64,000 bases of DNA, taken from Methanofastidiosum sp. Its GTDB lineage: Archaea > Methanobacteriota_B > Thermococci > Methanofastidiosales > Methanofastidiosaceae. The notes under the pieces were generated by a model that was not told the origin of the DNA, searched no databases, and was given only the letters and a program-made list of their open reading frames with translations. The translations under genes were made by a program, and so were the position numbers. The number at the start of each line of letters is the position of its first letter. Positions within the stretch are counted from its first letter, which is position 1. Where the stretch lies: NCBI GenBank assembly GCA_035362715.1, contig DAOSDU010000004.1:33501-97500 (forward strand), written 5' to 3'. Of the stretch, positions 8,152 through 16,896 are shown piece by piece.

Positions 8152-8685
8152 CTATTTTTTTACATCAATTACTCGTTCTATTATGTATCCCATTAGAATA
8201 ATTAAGAGAATGCTGAAACTCCATCGTATTGCCATAAACTTTAGTCCCATAAATTTTAATTCAACTAACCCTTGGGGTATTTTTAGGCATGCGCATGCTC
8301 CCAAAAAAACTACAATGCTTAACATACTGGCTCCTTTTTTTAAAAGAGATGATGCAATAGGAAAGGACATGTAAAGTGGCCCCGTAGGAAGAGATCCAAT
8401 AATGATTGAGATCAACGCCCCTTTAATGCCGGATTCTTTACCCAAATATTTACTGGTCTGTTCTTTAGACACCCAAACACTGAATAATCCTATAGAAAGC
8501 ATTACCGCCGGGATAATCAATAGCATTTCTATAAAATATTTTGAAGATTCATTGACAATTATCTCTTTTCTTTCAGGAAATAATGTTACTACTCCAATAA
8601 ACAGTGCTGCAAATATTAGAACTCCGGCATAGCTCTTGATAATTTTTGATATATCGTTTTCTTTCATCATTTTATTGTCCTTCAT
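8152..8685 (-). CDS. Half-size YraQ/ArsP-like permease subunit B
   Basis: 177 residues with about four to five membrane segments. The block YLGKESGIKGALISIIIGSLPTGPLYMSFPIASSLLKKGAS corresponds to one repeat of the two-repeat DUF318/YraQ permease fold. It begins in an ATGA overlap with the other half-size subunit (8682-9164), so the two likely assemble as a heterodimer equivalent to one full permease. Contains ACACLKIPQG with two Cys near a membrane segment. Last gene of the padR-cupin-permease operon. Substrate unknown; export of a metalloid or organic compound is an inference from family and neighbourhood. Confidence 0.75.
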   Translation of the reverse strand: MKDNKMMKENDISKIIKSYAGVLIFAALFIGVVTLFPERKEIIVNESSKYFIEMLLIIPAVMLSIGLFSVWVSKEQTSKYLGKESGIKGALISIIIGSLPTGPLYMSFPIASSLLKKGASMLSIVVFLGACACLKIPQGLVELKFMGLKFMAIRWSFSILLIILMGYIIERVIDVKK

Positions 8686-9164
8686 ATTAATACACCCATT
8701 ATAACTGCTATCAATATAGCAGCAATGAAACTTGATATATTTCTCATAGCTGTAAACTTAATCCCAAATTCTTTTATTTCGAGAGGCATGGATGTGAAAC
8801 CTATCATTGTAAGACTTGTGATAAATGCCGCTCCGATCATCACACTCGCTCCCTTTTCAATTAGGGAAGCCACTAATGGAAATGAAACAAAAGCAGGAAT
8901 GTACAAGATGGCCCCAATAAGAGATGCCAGAAGAATGCCAGAAATGCCTGATTTTTCTCCTAGATATTCTGCTATTAATCTATTTGGGATAAATCCCTGC
9001 ATGATGCCTATAATTACAATTGTTATTATGATATACGGTGCAGTATTAACTAATGACTTAAATGCAATTTTTACTACCTTTGATGTCTTTTCTTTTGATT
9101 TAAAAAATGAAATGCCCAGAGCCACCAGTACTAAGAGATTCAAGATAAGAAAATCAATGGCCAT
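8682..9164 (-). CDS. Half-size YraQ/ArsP-like permease subunit A
   Basis: 160 residues, about five membrane segments. YLGEKSGISGILLASLIGAILYIPAFVSFPLVASLIEKGAS aligns by eye with the same region of the partner subunit (YLGKESGIKG..., SFPIASSLLKKGAS), so the two genes are paralogous halves. It overlaps the cupin gene by 11 bases upstream and the second half by 4 bases downstream. A one-piece relative is encoded at 1827-2933. A membrane transport role is likely; the transported compound is not visible in the sequence. Confidence 0.75.
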   Translation of the reverse strand: MAIDFLILNLLVLVALGISFFKSKEKTSKVVKIAFKSLVNTAPYIIITIVIIGIMQGFIPNRLIAEYLGEKSGISGILLASLIGAILYIPAFVSFPLVASLIEKGASVMIGAAFITSLTMIGFTSMPLEIKEFGIKFTAMRNISSFIAAILIAVIMGVLI

Positions 9165-9459
9165 CCTGAACCCCCATGATTACCATATCGTCAAGACACT
9201 TTATACCACGAATTTCATCTTGGCCTACAAAAATACCTTGATTAGATTTGAGTTCAAATTTACCTTCTTTATTTGAGAAAATTCCTCTACCTTTCATCAC
9301 ATAAAAAAATACAGCATACGGTTCCGGATGAGGTGGTATCTCTTGACCAACTTTGAAGTATACAGTTACAATATTGAATTTTCCTGATTTGATAAGATCT
9401 TTTTTATTAGGCTCTTTGTCAGAAAAATAATTATTTTCTATTAAATTATTAAAATACAT
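9154..9459 (-). CDS. Small cupin-domain protein
   Basis: 101 residues, single cupin barrel. GQEIPPHPEPYAVFFYVMKGRG fits cupin motif 1 with one clear His and a Glu, and FELKSNQGIFVGQDEIRGIKC resembles motif 2, where the usual His is not obvious, so metal binding may be weak or altered. It starts one base after the padR stop and overlaps the permease subunit A gene, so all four genes are one operon. Probably a small-molecule sensor or binding protein serving the transporter; function unknown. Confidence 0.7.
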   Translation of the reverse strand: MYFNNLIENNYFSDKEPNKKDLIKSGKFNIVTVYFKVGQEIPPHPEPYAVFFYVMKGRGIFSNKEGKFELKSNQGIFVGQDEIRGIKCLDDMVIMGVQDGH

Positions 9460-9810
9460 CTATCTTCCTCCAAACTTATTATTGTAAAACTCGATCATAC
9501 TATCGATTATTGATTTACTCTCAATTAGGTTTTCAAACCACTTCTTAAGAAATTCTTCACCTTCTTTTGTTGGCTCATAAATTCTTTTATCTGGTGCATC
9601 TTGATTCTTTTCCCAAGTTGAAGACAATAGCCCGCTATTTTCCATTCTTCTCAAAGTAGTATACATTGTTCCAGTTTTGACTATGTGTCGTCCACGACTC
9701 ATTTTTTCTATTTTTTTAATGATTTCATAGCCATACGAAGGAGTTTCACAGACTACCCTCAATATAAGAAACTGTAGCCACCCTCTCTCTAGACCCTTTT
9801 CAACGCTCAC
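9460..9810 (-). CDS. PadR-family transcriptional regulator
   Basis: 116 residues from GTG 9810. LERGWLQFLILRVVCETPSYGYEIIKKIEK and TGTMYTTLRRMENSGLLSSTWEK are the PadR winged-helix signature, followed by a C-terminal dimerisation helix. PadR proteins usually repress drug or phenolic-acid efflux and detoxification genes and release DNA on ligand binding. It heads the cupin/half-permease operon. A perfect 19-base palindrome at 9818-9836 overlaps the TATA region only eight bases from the start codon, strongly suggesting autoregulation. Confidence 0.88.
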   Translation of the reverse strand: MSVEKGLERGWLQFLILRVVCETPSYGYEIIKKIEKMSRGRHIVKTGTMYTTLRRMENSGLLSSTWEKNQDAPDKRIYEPTKEGEEFLKKWFENLIESKSIIDSMIEFYNNKFGGR

Positions 9811-9817
9811 AATATAC

Positions 9818-9836
9818 TATATAACATTGTTATATA
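9818..9836 (-). promoter_or_regulatory. Palindromic PadR operator candidate
   Basis: TATATAACA-T-TGTTATATA: nine-base perfect arms with a one-base centre, overlapping the minus-strand TATA box (TTATATATAAC) just upstream of padR. The non-AT positions (ACA...TGT) are symmetric as well, making it better than a chance AT repeat. Confidence 0.55.
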
Positions 9837-10019
9837 TAAGGATTTCTACATTTTGAATATTAAATAGAATTACTTTGTATTAATGCAAAAACTCTAAATA
9901 ACTAATCCACCTCTTCCAATTTTTATTATTTTAAATGCTTACTAAGTTATTAATATTTTTGGAGATTATTATTTTCTTGAGTCAAATATAGATATAAGAT
10001 TCATACAAGACTTATTATC

Positions 10020-10198
10020 ATGATAACTAATGCACCAAAATGTCCGGAATGCGGATTAGAAAAGATAGTTGTAATTGTCTATGGAATTCCCGGACACGGC
10101 CTTTTAGAAAACTCCCAAAAAGGCGAATTTATTTTAGGGGATGTGAGGTGTGTCCCAATGCTCCAAGATATAACTGCAAGAGATGTATGAAAGAGTAG
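10020..10198 (+). pseudogene. Small zinc-ribbon protein gene with a single-base frameshift
   Basis: From ATG 10020 the frame gives a CPECG knuckle and YGIPGHGLLENSQKGEFILG, then loses the family pattern and stops at 10190. Re-reading after the GGGG run (10137-10140), as if one G were missing, gives GCEVCPNAPRYNCKRCMKE and a stop at 10198, which restores the second Cys pair of a four-Cys ribbon. The intact product would be about 60 residues. Such small CPxCG/CKxC proteins are widespread and uncharacterised. Either a decayed gene or a homopolymer consensus error. GATATAAG just upstream of the ATG is a plausible TATA box. Confidence 0.7.
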
Positions 10199-10265
10199 GG
10201 CATTTTAAGGGTTAATACAAAATATTTTTGTGTTAGAGATTGTTAAAATAAGATAATAAAATAGA

Positions 10266-10469
10266 TTATTTCAATTCTTCAAATGTTTTCCAACCTAATT
10301 CAGGTAAGTCGCATTGTGCCATTGCTCTCGTTGCCGCACCACTACCATACATCTTGTCTATAGTCTTCAAAGCTATGCCAATTTCACCTTTCATGTCATT
10401 AGGTTTAGTTTTTGATTTATTCTCTCGGATTACTTGCAACCAATCTGAATAATTTTTTTCTACTGCCAT
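10266..10469 (-). CDS. Small hypothetical protein
   Basis: 67 residues, no signal peptide or membrane segment. Composition is ordinary (MAVEKNYSDWLQ..., ALKTIDKMYGSGAATRAMAQ) with predicted helices and one Cys. No family recognised. The AT-rich stretch upstream contains TTTATAAATAT elements that could serve as TATA box. It stands alone between the broken zinc-ribbon gene and a 283-base gene-free stretch (10470-10752), which is AT-rich, contains the small inverted repeat at 10659-10673, and shows no other feature I can support. Confidence 0.55.
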   Translation of the reverse strand: MAVEKNYSDWLQVIRENKSKTKPNDMKGEIGIALKTIDKMYGSGAATRAMAQCDLPELGWKTFEELK

Positions 10470-10752
10470 TTATATCCACGTATCTATTATTTATCATATA
10501 TTTATAAATATTTCGTTGATTGCATTAAAAAAAATTATAAATATCGGCAATTATAGGAATGCATAAAATTGTTCTAGTCCCCTAACACAATATATAAATG
10601 TTAAAATAAATAAAAATTGATAATTAATTCAATAATCATTCTTTATAATTTCAAAAATAGGTAAAAATTACCTTATAGAAATTTTGGATGTTTTTCTTTA
10701 TAAAATAAATCTCGATGGCACAGTTATTTTTATTCTTAAAATAGGGTCAGTT

Positions 10753-11658
10753 TCAAAACTTCATAAGTTCTTCTTCCCACTCTTTCTTACAATCACAATT
10801 GGACTCTAATATATTTACATCGTTATTAATTGAGAATTCTAAAATCTTTTTTTCAATTTCCCTGTTACAACTCTTGCAATTTTTAGGGCCACGTGATCTG
10901 CCGAATGCTACTGGATGGCAAATTACATCTGGCCTTAATTTTGCAGTCTCTTTTAGGATTTCCAATATGCTCCATCCCCAAGGTGGTGAATACTCTCCCT
11001 TGTTCCAGAGGTGCTCCACAAATGTATTCTTATGGACCGTCATAGGATTAAACGAAATTACATCAGCAATCATCTCTATACTTTTTGCAGAGTTTATAGC
11101 ATCATGGATAGCTTCTTTTTCAGTTAGAAATGGAGGCTTAATCATCAAGTAGGCCTTATTTACAATATCCAGCTTTTTTAGAATCTCACTCGCAGAAAGA
11201 AAATCTTCAAAGGTAAATCCCTTGTTAATAGAATGCTTTAGTATCCTGTTATTTGATGATTCCAATCCCATTGCAACTTCAATTTGAAGATCATTATTCC
11301 CGATTAAATCTTTCAAGTAACTCTCTTCAACATATTCTGGCCTAGATTCTAATGTTACTTCTAAGATTCCTTTTTCAGATAGAAAAGAAATAATTTTCTT
11401 TGCACAAGCATGATCAACTTCTTTAGGATCAAGAAAACTTCCAGATGTAAATAGTTTGACCTTCTTTATTTCTTCATCATAAGCACTGTTAAACTCTTGA
11501 ACAAATATGCTGAATATATCAATTGAAGAGTCGCTAGGAGAATCCTCAAAGTATGAACACATATTACACCTTCTCCATCTGCACCCAACAGTAGGCAGTA
11601 TGATAGAAAGTGCTTTCGCTTCCTCGCCCTGAACATTTTCCCTGTTATAAAAGAACAT
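10753..11658 (-). CDS. Archaeosine biosynthesis radical SAM protein RaSEA-like
   Basis: 301 residues. TVGCRWRRCNMCSY holds the CX4CX2C cluster motif typical of COG1244 proteins; it is followed by a TIM-barrel pattern (FTSGSFLDPKEV, VTLESRPEYV, EVAMGLESSN) and a Cys-rich C-terminus (CKSCN..., CDCKKEW). RaSEA works with ArcS in converting preQ0-lysine to archaeosine at tRNA position 15, a modification restricted mainly to Archaea. COG1244 has other members, so the exact assignment is likely rather than certain. Gene stands alone, no operon partner. Confidence 0.8.
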   Translation of the reverse strand: MFFYNRENVQGEEAKALSIILPTVGCRWRRCNMCSYFEDSPSDSSIDIFSIFVQEFNSAYDEEIKKVKLFTSGSFLDPKEVDHACAKKIISFLSEKGILEVTLESRPEYVEESYLKDLIGNNDLQIEVAMGLESSNNRILKHSINKGFTFEDFLSASEILKKLDIVNKAYLMIKPPFLTEKEAIHDAINSAKSIEMIADVISFNPMTVHKNTFVEHLWNKGEYSPPWGWSILEILKETAKLRPDVICHPVAFGRSRGPKNCKSCNREIEKKILEFSINNDVNILESNCDCKKEWEEELMKF

Positions 11659-11690
11659 TAAATCCTATTATTAAATTCTGTTTAAAAACT

Positions 11691-12062
11691 TCACTCAAAG
11701 AGGCAGTTCATGCAGTTTACAGCTATGATTGATATAATAAAAGCTAATATTGCAAAGATAACCCAGATTCTTCTTCTGTAATATCTTTCAGAAATATAAA
11801 CAATAAAAGCTGAAGTAGCTAAAAAATAGCAAAGCAGTGGGAATATAGGTCTTGAAAGAAGTAAGAATAGATTATATCCCACCAAATAAAGTGACCATTC
11901 AATACCGCTCCAGCTGATACCTATAAAAATGACACCAAAAATGAATAACTCTTCTGCCTTTTTGTAATCCTTGTCTCTTAAAAAAAGGGAATAAATTATT
12001 AAAAAAGAGCTTAAGATAGAACTTAAAATTGAGTAATGAAATCCTAGAGATTCAAGCCCCAT
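11691..12062 (-). CDS. Small four-helix membrane protein in the BCAA operon
   Basis: 123 residues from ATG 12062, one base after the ilvD stop (TAA-A-ATG), which argues for translational coupling. Four hydrophobic segments (SILSSILSSFLIIYSLFL, LFIFGVIFIGISW, LFLLLSRPIFPLLCYFLATSAFIVYI, IWVIFAILAFIISIIAV) with a short basic loop YYRRR. Two Cys close the last helix (CMNC). No family recognised. Being the last gene of the branched-chain amino acid operon it may relate to amino acid transport or membrane function, but nothing in the sequence shows this. Confidence 0.65.
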   Translation of the reverse strand: MGLESLGFHYSILSSILSSFLIIYSLFLRDKDYKKAEELFIFGVIFIGISWSGIEWSLYLVGYNLFLLLSRPIFPLLCYFLATSAFIVYISERYYRRRIWVIFAILAFIISIIAVNCMNCLFE

Positions 12063-12063
12063 T

Positions 12064-13713
12064 TTATTCCAGCACAGCACCTTTTTCGGACGAGGAAACA
12101 AGTTTTCTGTATCTCAAAAGCATACCTGGAATATTCTTCTTTGGTGGCTTTGCAACTTTTAGTCTTTCTTCTATCTCTTTAGCAGTTAGTGCTACCTCAA
12201 GTTTTCTTTTAGGTATATCTATTTTGATTATATCTCCATCTTTTACAGCAGCTATCGGCCCCTTGTCAAATGCTTCTGGGGCCACATGACCTATACAAGG
12301 ACCTCTTGTTCCTCCAGAAAATCTTCCATCTGTAATTAGGGCCACCGATTCAGACAGCCCCATACCTGCTATCAAACTTGTTGGTTCTAGCATCTCCCTC
12401 ATTCCAGGCCCACCTTTTGGCCCTTCGTACCTTATGACAACAACCATGCCTGACTTAATCTTACCGGAGAGTATGGCTTTTGTAGCCGCTTCTTCACTTT
12501 CAAAGACTTTGGCCTTACCTTCAAACTTCATTATCTTCTCGCTAACTGCTGTCTGCTTCACAACAGAACCATTAGGGGCCAGATTTCCTTTGAGTATGGC
12601 TATTCCACCTTGCTTGTGATAAGGATTATCAATATCTCTAATTGTGTCTGATTTGACGAGCTTGACTTTCTTCAGTACGTCACCAAGTGTTTTTCCCATA
12701 ACTGTCTTTGTTTCAAGATTTAGTTTATCTTTTAATCTAATTAATATCTGAGGGATGCCGCCTGCATCATCAAAGTCTCTCATAAAGAAGGGTCCACCTG
12801 GCCTTAAATTTACAAGGTGCGGTGTTTCTTTAGAGAGCTTATCAAATAATGTCAAGGGAAGGACAATTCCAAATGCATTAGCAACTGCTGGCAGATGTAG
12901 TGCAGTGTTTGATGATCCGCCTATTCCCATATCAACTCTTATTGCATTTTCAAAGCTCATCTTAGTGATTATGTCTCTTGGTTTCAAGTCCTTCTTAACA
13001 AGTTCAACTATAAGCTTCCCTGTTTGGTAAGCTATTTCTTCTTTTCTCTTGTCAGTTGCATGAACAGTAGCGCTCCCTGGGACGGAAAGACCCAATGCTT
13101 CAGTCATACAGGCCATAGAGTTTGCTGTGAATAGACCTGCACATGCTCCAGCACCAGGGCAACTCCTCTTCTCTATTTCTCTAAGCTCCTTTTCAGAGAC
13201 ATCTCCATTTTTATAACTTCCAATAGCTTCAAAGATAGAGATTAGATCAAGTTGTTTTCCTTTATATTTTCCTGGTTCCATTGGGCCACCAGTGACCATA
13301 ACAGCCGGGATATTTATTCTACCCGCGGCCATAAGCATACCTGGCGTTATCTTGTCACAATTTGTAACTCCAACCCATCCATCAAATAGATGAGAAGAAA
13401 CCATTAGCTCAACAGAATCAGCAATAATATCTCTTGATGGTAGAGAATACCTCATACCCTGATGCCCCATTGCAATTCCATCACATATGCCGGGCATACC
13501 AAATTCGAATGGGACACCACCCGCATCTCTAATGCCTTTCTTTACAAGGTCTGTTAGTTTTCTAAGATTAATGTGGCCTGGTACTATTTCAGAGTAAGCT
13601 GAGGCTACACCTATGAACGGCTTCTTAAAGTCCTCATCTTTTAGCCCATCAGCTCTCAATAAGCCTCTTGCCCCTGCCTTATCAACATCCTCTTTAATTA
13701 TAGAACTTCTCAC
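12064..13713 (-). CDS. ilvD: Dihydroxy-acid dehydratase
   Basis: 549 residues, normal length. Dehydrates 2,3-dihydroxy-isovalerate and -3-methylvalerate to the 2-oxo acids preceding Val, Leu and Ile. FeS ligands and active-site blocks are present: TNCDKITPG (Cys119), [16 protein letters not shown] (Cys185, Cys191), and the C-terminal [23 protein letters not shown]. The [10 protein letters not shown] region near residue 72 also fits. Overlaps the upstream cimA stop by 4 bases and precedes the small membrane protein by 1 base. Confidence 0.97.
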   Translation of the reverse strand: MRSSIIKEDVDKAGARGLLRADGLKDEDFKKPFIGVASAYSEIVPGHINLRKLTDLVKKGIRDAGGVPFEFGMPGICDGIAMGHQGMRYSLPSRDIIADSVELMVSSHLFDGWVGVTNCDKITPGMLMAAGRINIPAVMVTGGPMEPGKYKGKQLDLISIFEAIGSYKNGDVSEKELREIEKRSCPGAGACAGLFTANSMACMTEALGLSVPGSATVHATDKRKEEIAYQTGKLIVELVKKDLKPRDIITKMSFENAIRVDMGIGGSSNTALHLPAVANAFGIVLPLTLFDKLSKETPHLVNLRPGGPFFMRDFDDAGGIPQILIRLKDKLNLETKTVMGKTLGDVLKKVKLVKSDTIRDIDNPYHKQGGIAILKGNLAPNGSVVKQTAVSEKIMKFEGKAKVFESEEAATKAILSGKIKSGMVVVIRYEGPKGGPGMREMLEPTSLIAGMGLSESVALITDGRFSGGTRGPCIGHVAPEAFDKGPIAAVKDGDIIKIDIPKRKLEVALTAKEIEERLKVAKPPKKNIPGMLLRYRKLVSSSEKGAVLE

Positions 13714-15278
13714 TTATTCACATCCACAAATTTTGATAATCCATATTCAACGCTATCCACAAGTGCGTACCAGCTAGCAGTTATGATGTTCTCCGATACT
13801 CCAACAGTATCCCACATCTTGTTGTAGCCATGAGTTCTTATTAAAACTCTTACAACCGAACCAGTTCCTTCTTCGCCTTCAAGGACCCTAACCTTATAGT
13901 CGGTGAGATTGAAGTTCTTTATCTCAGGATAAGCGCCAATTAGAGCTTTTCTAAGTGCTTTGTCAAGCGCATTAACAGGACCGTTACCTTCAGCGGCCGT
14001 ATGGAACTCTTTATCATTTACCTTAAGCTTTATTGTAGCTTCAGAGCGAGATTCCATATCGCCTCTTTTGTCAATAACAACTCTAAATCCTTCAAGATCA
14101 AAGAACTTCTTGTAAGTTCCTAGAGCTTTCTTCATAAGAAGCTCAAATGAAGCCTCTGCACCTTCAAACTGATAACCCTCGTTTTCAAGTTTCTTTATTT
14201 TTTCTAAAATGAAATCTAGTTTAGCATCAGCAGATTCTAGATCAACTCCGTACTCTTTGGCCTTAAAAATAATGTTACTTCTGCCGGATAATTCAGATAC
14301 TATAACTCTTGTTCTATTTCCAACAAGCTCTGGCTTAATATGCTCATAGGTATCGGGGTGTCTTTGAATAGCACTAACGTGGATTCCACCTTTATGTGCA
14401 AATGCGCTTGCACCCACATATGGCTGATGCATTTCAGGGGAGATATTTCCAAGCTCTGCTATATATGCTGAGACATTTTTTAGTTTACCTAGTTGTGCAT
14501 CCGATATACAATCAAGCTTCATCTTAATTTTAAGGCCAGGGATTATTGAGCAAAGATTTGCATTACCGCACCTTTCTCCATATCCATTAATAGTTCCCTG
14601 GACATGCACAGCCCCATTTTTGACCGCTTCAAGTGAGTTTGCAACAGCACATTCTGAATCATTATGAGCGTGAATACCAATTTTACTTTTAATTTCAGAT
14701 TTAATTTCATTAATAATGTTTCCAATCTCAAAGGGCAGACTCCCTCCATTTGTATCGCATAAAGATATGCAGTCTGCGCCAGCTTTGTCAGCTTCTTTAA
14801 TCGTTGATAGAGCATATTCTTTGTTTCTCTTAAATCCATCAAAGAAATGCTCTGCATCGTAGATGACTTCAATTCCATGTTCCTTTAGGAAAACTATAGA
14901 ATCATATATCATCTCTAGATTTTTTTCAAGTGGAATCTTCAATGCTTCAATGACATGGAAATCCCAACTCTTCCCAAAAATCGATGCAACTTCTGTGTCT
15001 ACGTCAATAATAGCCTTTAGATTAGGATCATCTTCGGCCTTTAGCTTCGCCCTTCTAGTACTCCCAAAGGCACAAATCTTTGAAGTAGATAATGAAAGAG
15101 CTTTGGCATTTTTGAAGAACTCCACATCCTTTGGATTTGAGCCTGGCCATCCGCCCTCGATGTAATGTATGCCTAGTTCGTCAAGCTTTTCACATACCTT
15201 CAACTTATCATTAGCGGAGAAGGATATACCTTCTCCCTGTGTTCCGTCTCTTAAGGTTGTATCAAAAAGCCTTATCAT
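13710..15278 (-). CDS. cimA: (R)-citramalate synthase
   Basis: 522 residues of the DRE-TIM metallolyase family. [18 protein letters not shown] plus [13 protein letters not shown] is the signature of the long citramalate-synthase subgroup rather than LeuA, and [17 protein letters not shown] holds the metal-binding HxH. The C-terminal part resembles the LeuA-type allosteric domain. It condenses pyruvate with acetyl-CoA, starting the threonine-independent route to 2-oxobutyrate and isoleucine. LeuC, LeuD and LeuB next to it probably process both citramalate and isopropylmalate. Gap of 9 bases to leuB; overlaps ilvD by 4. Confidence 0.93.
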   Translation of the reverse strand: MIRLFDTTLRDGTQGEGISFSANDKLKVCEKLDELGIHYIEGGWPGSNPKDVEFFKNAKALSLSTSKICAFGSTRRAKLKAEDDPNLKAIIDVDTEVASIFGKSWDFHVIEALKIPLEKNLEMIYDSIVFLKEHGIEVIYDAEHFFDGFKRNKEYALSTIKEADKAGADCISLCDTNGGSLPFEIGNIINEIKSEIKSKIGIHAHNDSECAVANSLEAVKNGAVHVQGTINGYGERCGNANLCSIIPGLKIKMKLDCISDAQLGKLKNVSAYIAELGNISPEMHQPYVGASAFAHKGGIHVSAIQRHPDTYEHIKPELVGNRTRVIVSELSGRSNIIFKAKEYGVDLESADAKLDFILEKIKKLENEGYQFEGAEASFELLMKKALGTYKKFFDLEGFRVVIDKRGDMESRSEATIKLKVNDKEFHTAAEGNGPVNALDKALRKALIGAYPEIKNFNLTDYKVRVLEGEEGTGSVVRVLIRTHGYNKMWDTVGVSENIITASWYALVDSVEYGLSKFVDVNK

Positions 15279-15287
15279 TTTTTTCTC

Positions 15288-16412
15288 CTATTGTTTGATC
15301 TTCTTGACTATTTCGTCTCCGACCTCAGTTGTCTTTGAAGTTCCTCCAAGGTCCTGTGTCCTTACCTTTCCTTCTTCTAAGACTTTGATTACAGCCTTTT
15401 CAATTATTGTTGCTGTTTTTGGTTCTCCGATAGTTTCTAGCATCATGACTCCACTCAATATTGTAGCAAGAGGATTTGAAACATTTTTTCCCTTGTATTT
15501 CGGTGCAGAGCCGTGTATTGGCTCAAACATTGAAACACCATCAGGATTAATATTTCCGCCAGCTGCAAGACCTAGACCTCCTTGTATCATAGCTCCAAGA
15601 TCTGTAATTATATCTCCAAACATATTTGGAGCAACAACGACTTGATACCACTGTGGCTGTTTTACAAACCACATTGTAATTGCATCGACAAATGCAAATT
15701 CAGTTTCATAACCAGGATATTCTTTTGCCACTTCTTCAAAAACATCTCGCCATAAACTGTAAATGTTTGTCAAGACATTGGCCTTATCAACAGATGTTAC
15801 TCTTTTCTTACCTTTCATCTTAGCAAGTTCAAAGGCATATCTTATTACTCTCTCAGAACCTGCTCTGGATATCATCCCTATCTGATAGGCTATCTCTTCA
15901 GGTCTATCGATATCAATACCCATATTGAACTTTACTTCGTAAAGGTCTCTTATTACCTCAAGTTCCTCTTTGTTTTTTCTTCCTTTGAATCTTCCACCAA
16001 TGCCTATATAGAAATCTTCTGTGTTTTCTCTAATCACATGAAAGTTAATATCTTTGTAGGATTTATCTTTCAAAGGACAAGGAACATTTGGATAGGATAC
16101 AATAGGCCTTAAATTTACATACTGATCAAAATAAAACCTCATTTTTAGGAGGATACCTTTCTCAAGTACACCAGGGGCAACTCTTGGATCCCCAATAGAG
16201 CCAAAGTATATTGCATCCTTTTTCTTAAGTTCCTTTAGTGTATCTTCTGTAATCAATTCTCCAGTTTTTAAATATTGTTCAGACCCATTTTGGTAGTATT
16301 CCCATTCGATGTCTAATCCTGTTATGTCGCAAGCTGCGTCTATTACCTTCTTTCCTTCTTCGATTATCTCAGGTCCTATGCCGTCACCGGGCATTATGGC
16401 TATTTTTTTCAT
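15288..16412 (-). CDS. leuB: 3-Isopropylmalate (and probably 3-methylmalate) dehydrogenase
   Basis: 374 residues of the isocitrate/isopropylmalate dehydrogenase family. [10 protein letters not shown] start, [11 protein letters not shown] substrate loop, metal-binding D in [12 protein letters not shown], and the NAD site [14 protein letters not shown]. Oxidatively decarboxylates 3-isopropylmalate to 2-oxoisocaproate and, by operon logic with cimA, 3-methylmalate to 2-oxobutyrate. The gene overlaps leuD by 29 bases. A second member of the family, for lysine, lies at 31740. Tartrate-dehydrogenase-like features ([17 protein letters not shown] insert) make substrate breadth uncertain, but context is clear. 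Confidence 0.9.
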   Translation of the reverse strand: MKKIAIMPGDGIGPEIIEEGKKVIDAACDITGLDIEWEYYQNGSEQYLKTGELITEDTLKELKKKDAIYFGSIGDPRVAPGVLEKGILLKMRFYFDQYVNLRPIVSYPNVPCPLKDKSYKDINFHVIRENTEDFYIGIGGRFKGRKNKEELEVIRDLYEVKFNMGIDIDRPEEIAYQIGMISRAGSERVIRYAFELAKMKGKKRVTSVDKANVLTNIYSLWRDVFEEVAKEYPGYETEFAFVDAITMWFVKQPQWYQVVVAPNMFGDIITDLGAMIQGGLGLAAGGNINPDGVSMFEPIHGSAPKYKGKNVSNPLATILSGVMMLETIGEPKTATIIEKAVIKVLEEGKVRTQDLGGTSKTTEVGDEIVKKIKQ

Positions 16413-16896
16413 TAAGAACCTCCTTTACATATTCCATCAAGCCACCCTTCTCTACTATCTTGAGTAAAAAGGCAGGCAGCGGTTTAAATTCAAAGACCTC
16501 ATTAGATCTTTTGTTCTTTATAGTTCCTCCTTTCAGATCGACTAAAAGTTCATCGCCTTCATTTGCTCTAACATCATATTCAATTAAGGTCAAACCTAAA
16601 TTAATAGAATTTCTAAAAAATATTCTTGCAAAGCTTTTTGCAATAACGCACGATATACCTGCGCCCATAAGCGCTCTTGGCGCATGCTCTCTGGACGATC
16701 CACATCCAAAGTTTCTTCCAGCAACTATTATATCGCCCTCTCTCACGATATTTCTAAACTCTGGCCTTACTTTTACAAAGGCGTTTTTTGCAAGTTCTTT
16801 GGGATCACCAGTAACTAAAAATTCAGCAGGGATAATCTGATCAGTGTCAACGTTATCTCCGAATTTTATGACTTTTCCTTCAAGGATCTCCTTCAT
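16384..16896 (-). CDS. leuD: 3-Isopropylmalate dehydratase small subunit
   Basis: 170 residues, swivel domain of the aconitase superfamily. [16 protein letters not shown], the [12 protein letters not shown] active-site block and [16 protein letters not shown] are all present. Forms the heteromeric isomerase with LeuC, moving the hydroxyl group of 2-isopropylmalate and probably citramalate. Its start overlaps the leuC stop by one base and its end overlaps leuB by 29 bases. A paralogue (homoaconitase small subunit) is at 32725. Confidence 0.93.
   Translation of the reverse strand: MKEILEGKVIKFGDNVDTDQIIPAEFLVTGDPKELAKNAFVKVRPEFRNIVREGDIIVAGRNFGCGSSREHAPRALMGAGISCVIAKSFARIFFRNSINLGLTLIEYDVRANEGDELLVDLKGGTIKNKRSNEVFEFKPLPAFLLKIVEKGGLMEYVKEVLNEKNSHNAR

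Noticed and set aside
10659..10673. AGGTAAAAATTACCT inverted repeat in the gene-free stretch 10470-10752
   Set aside because: Six-base arms in AT-rich DNA with no gene start or end adjacent; resembles the ATPase palindrome only in part.
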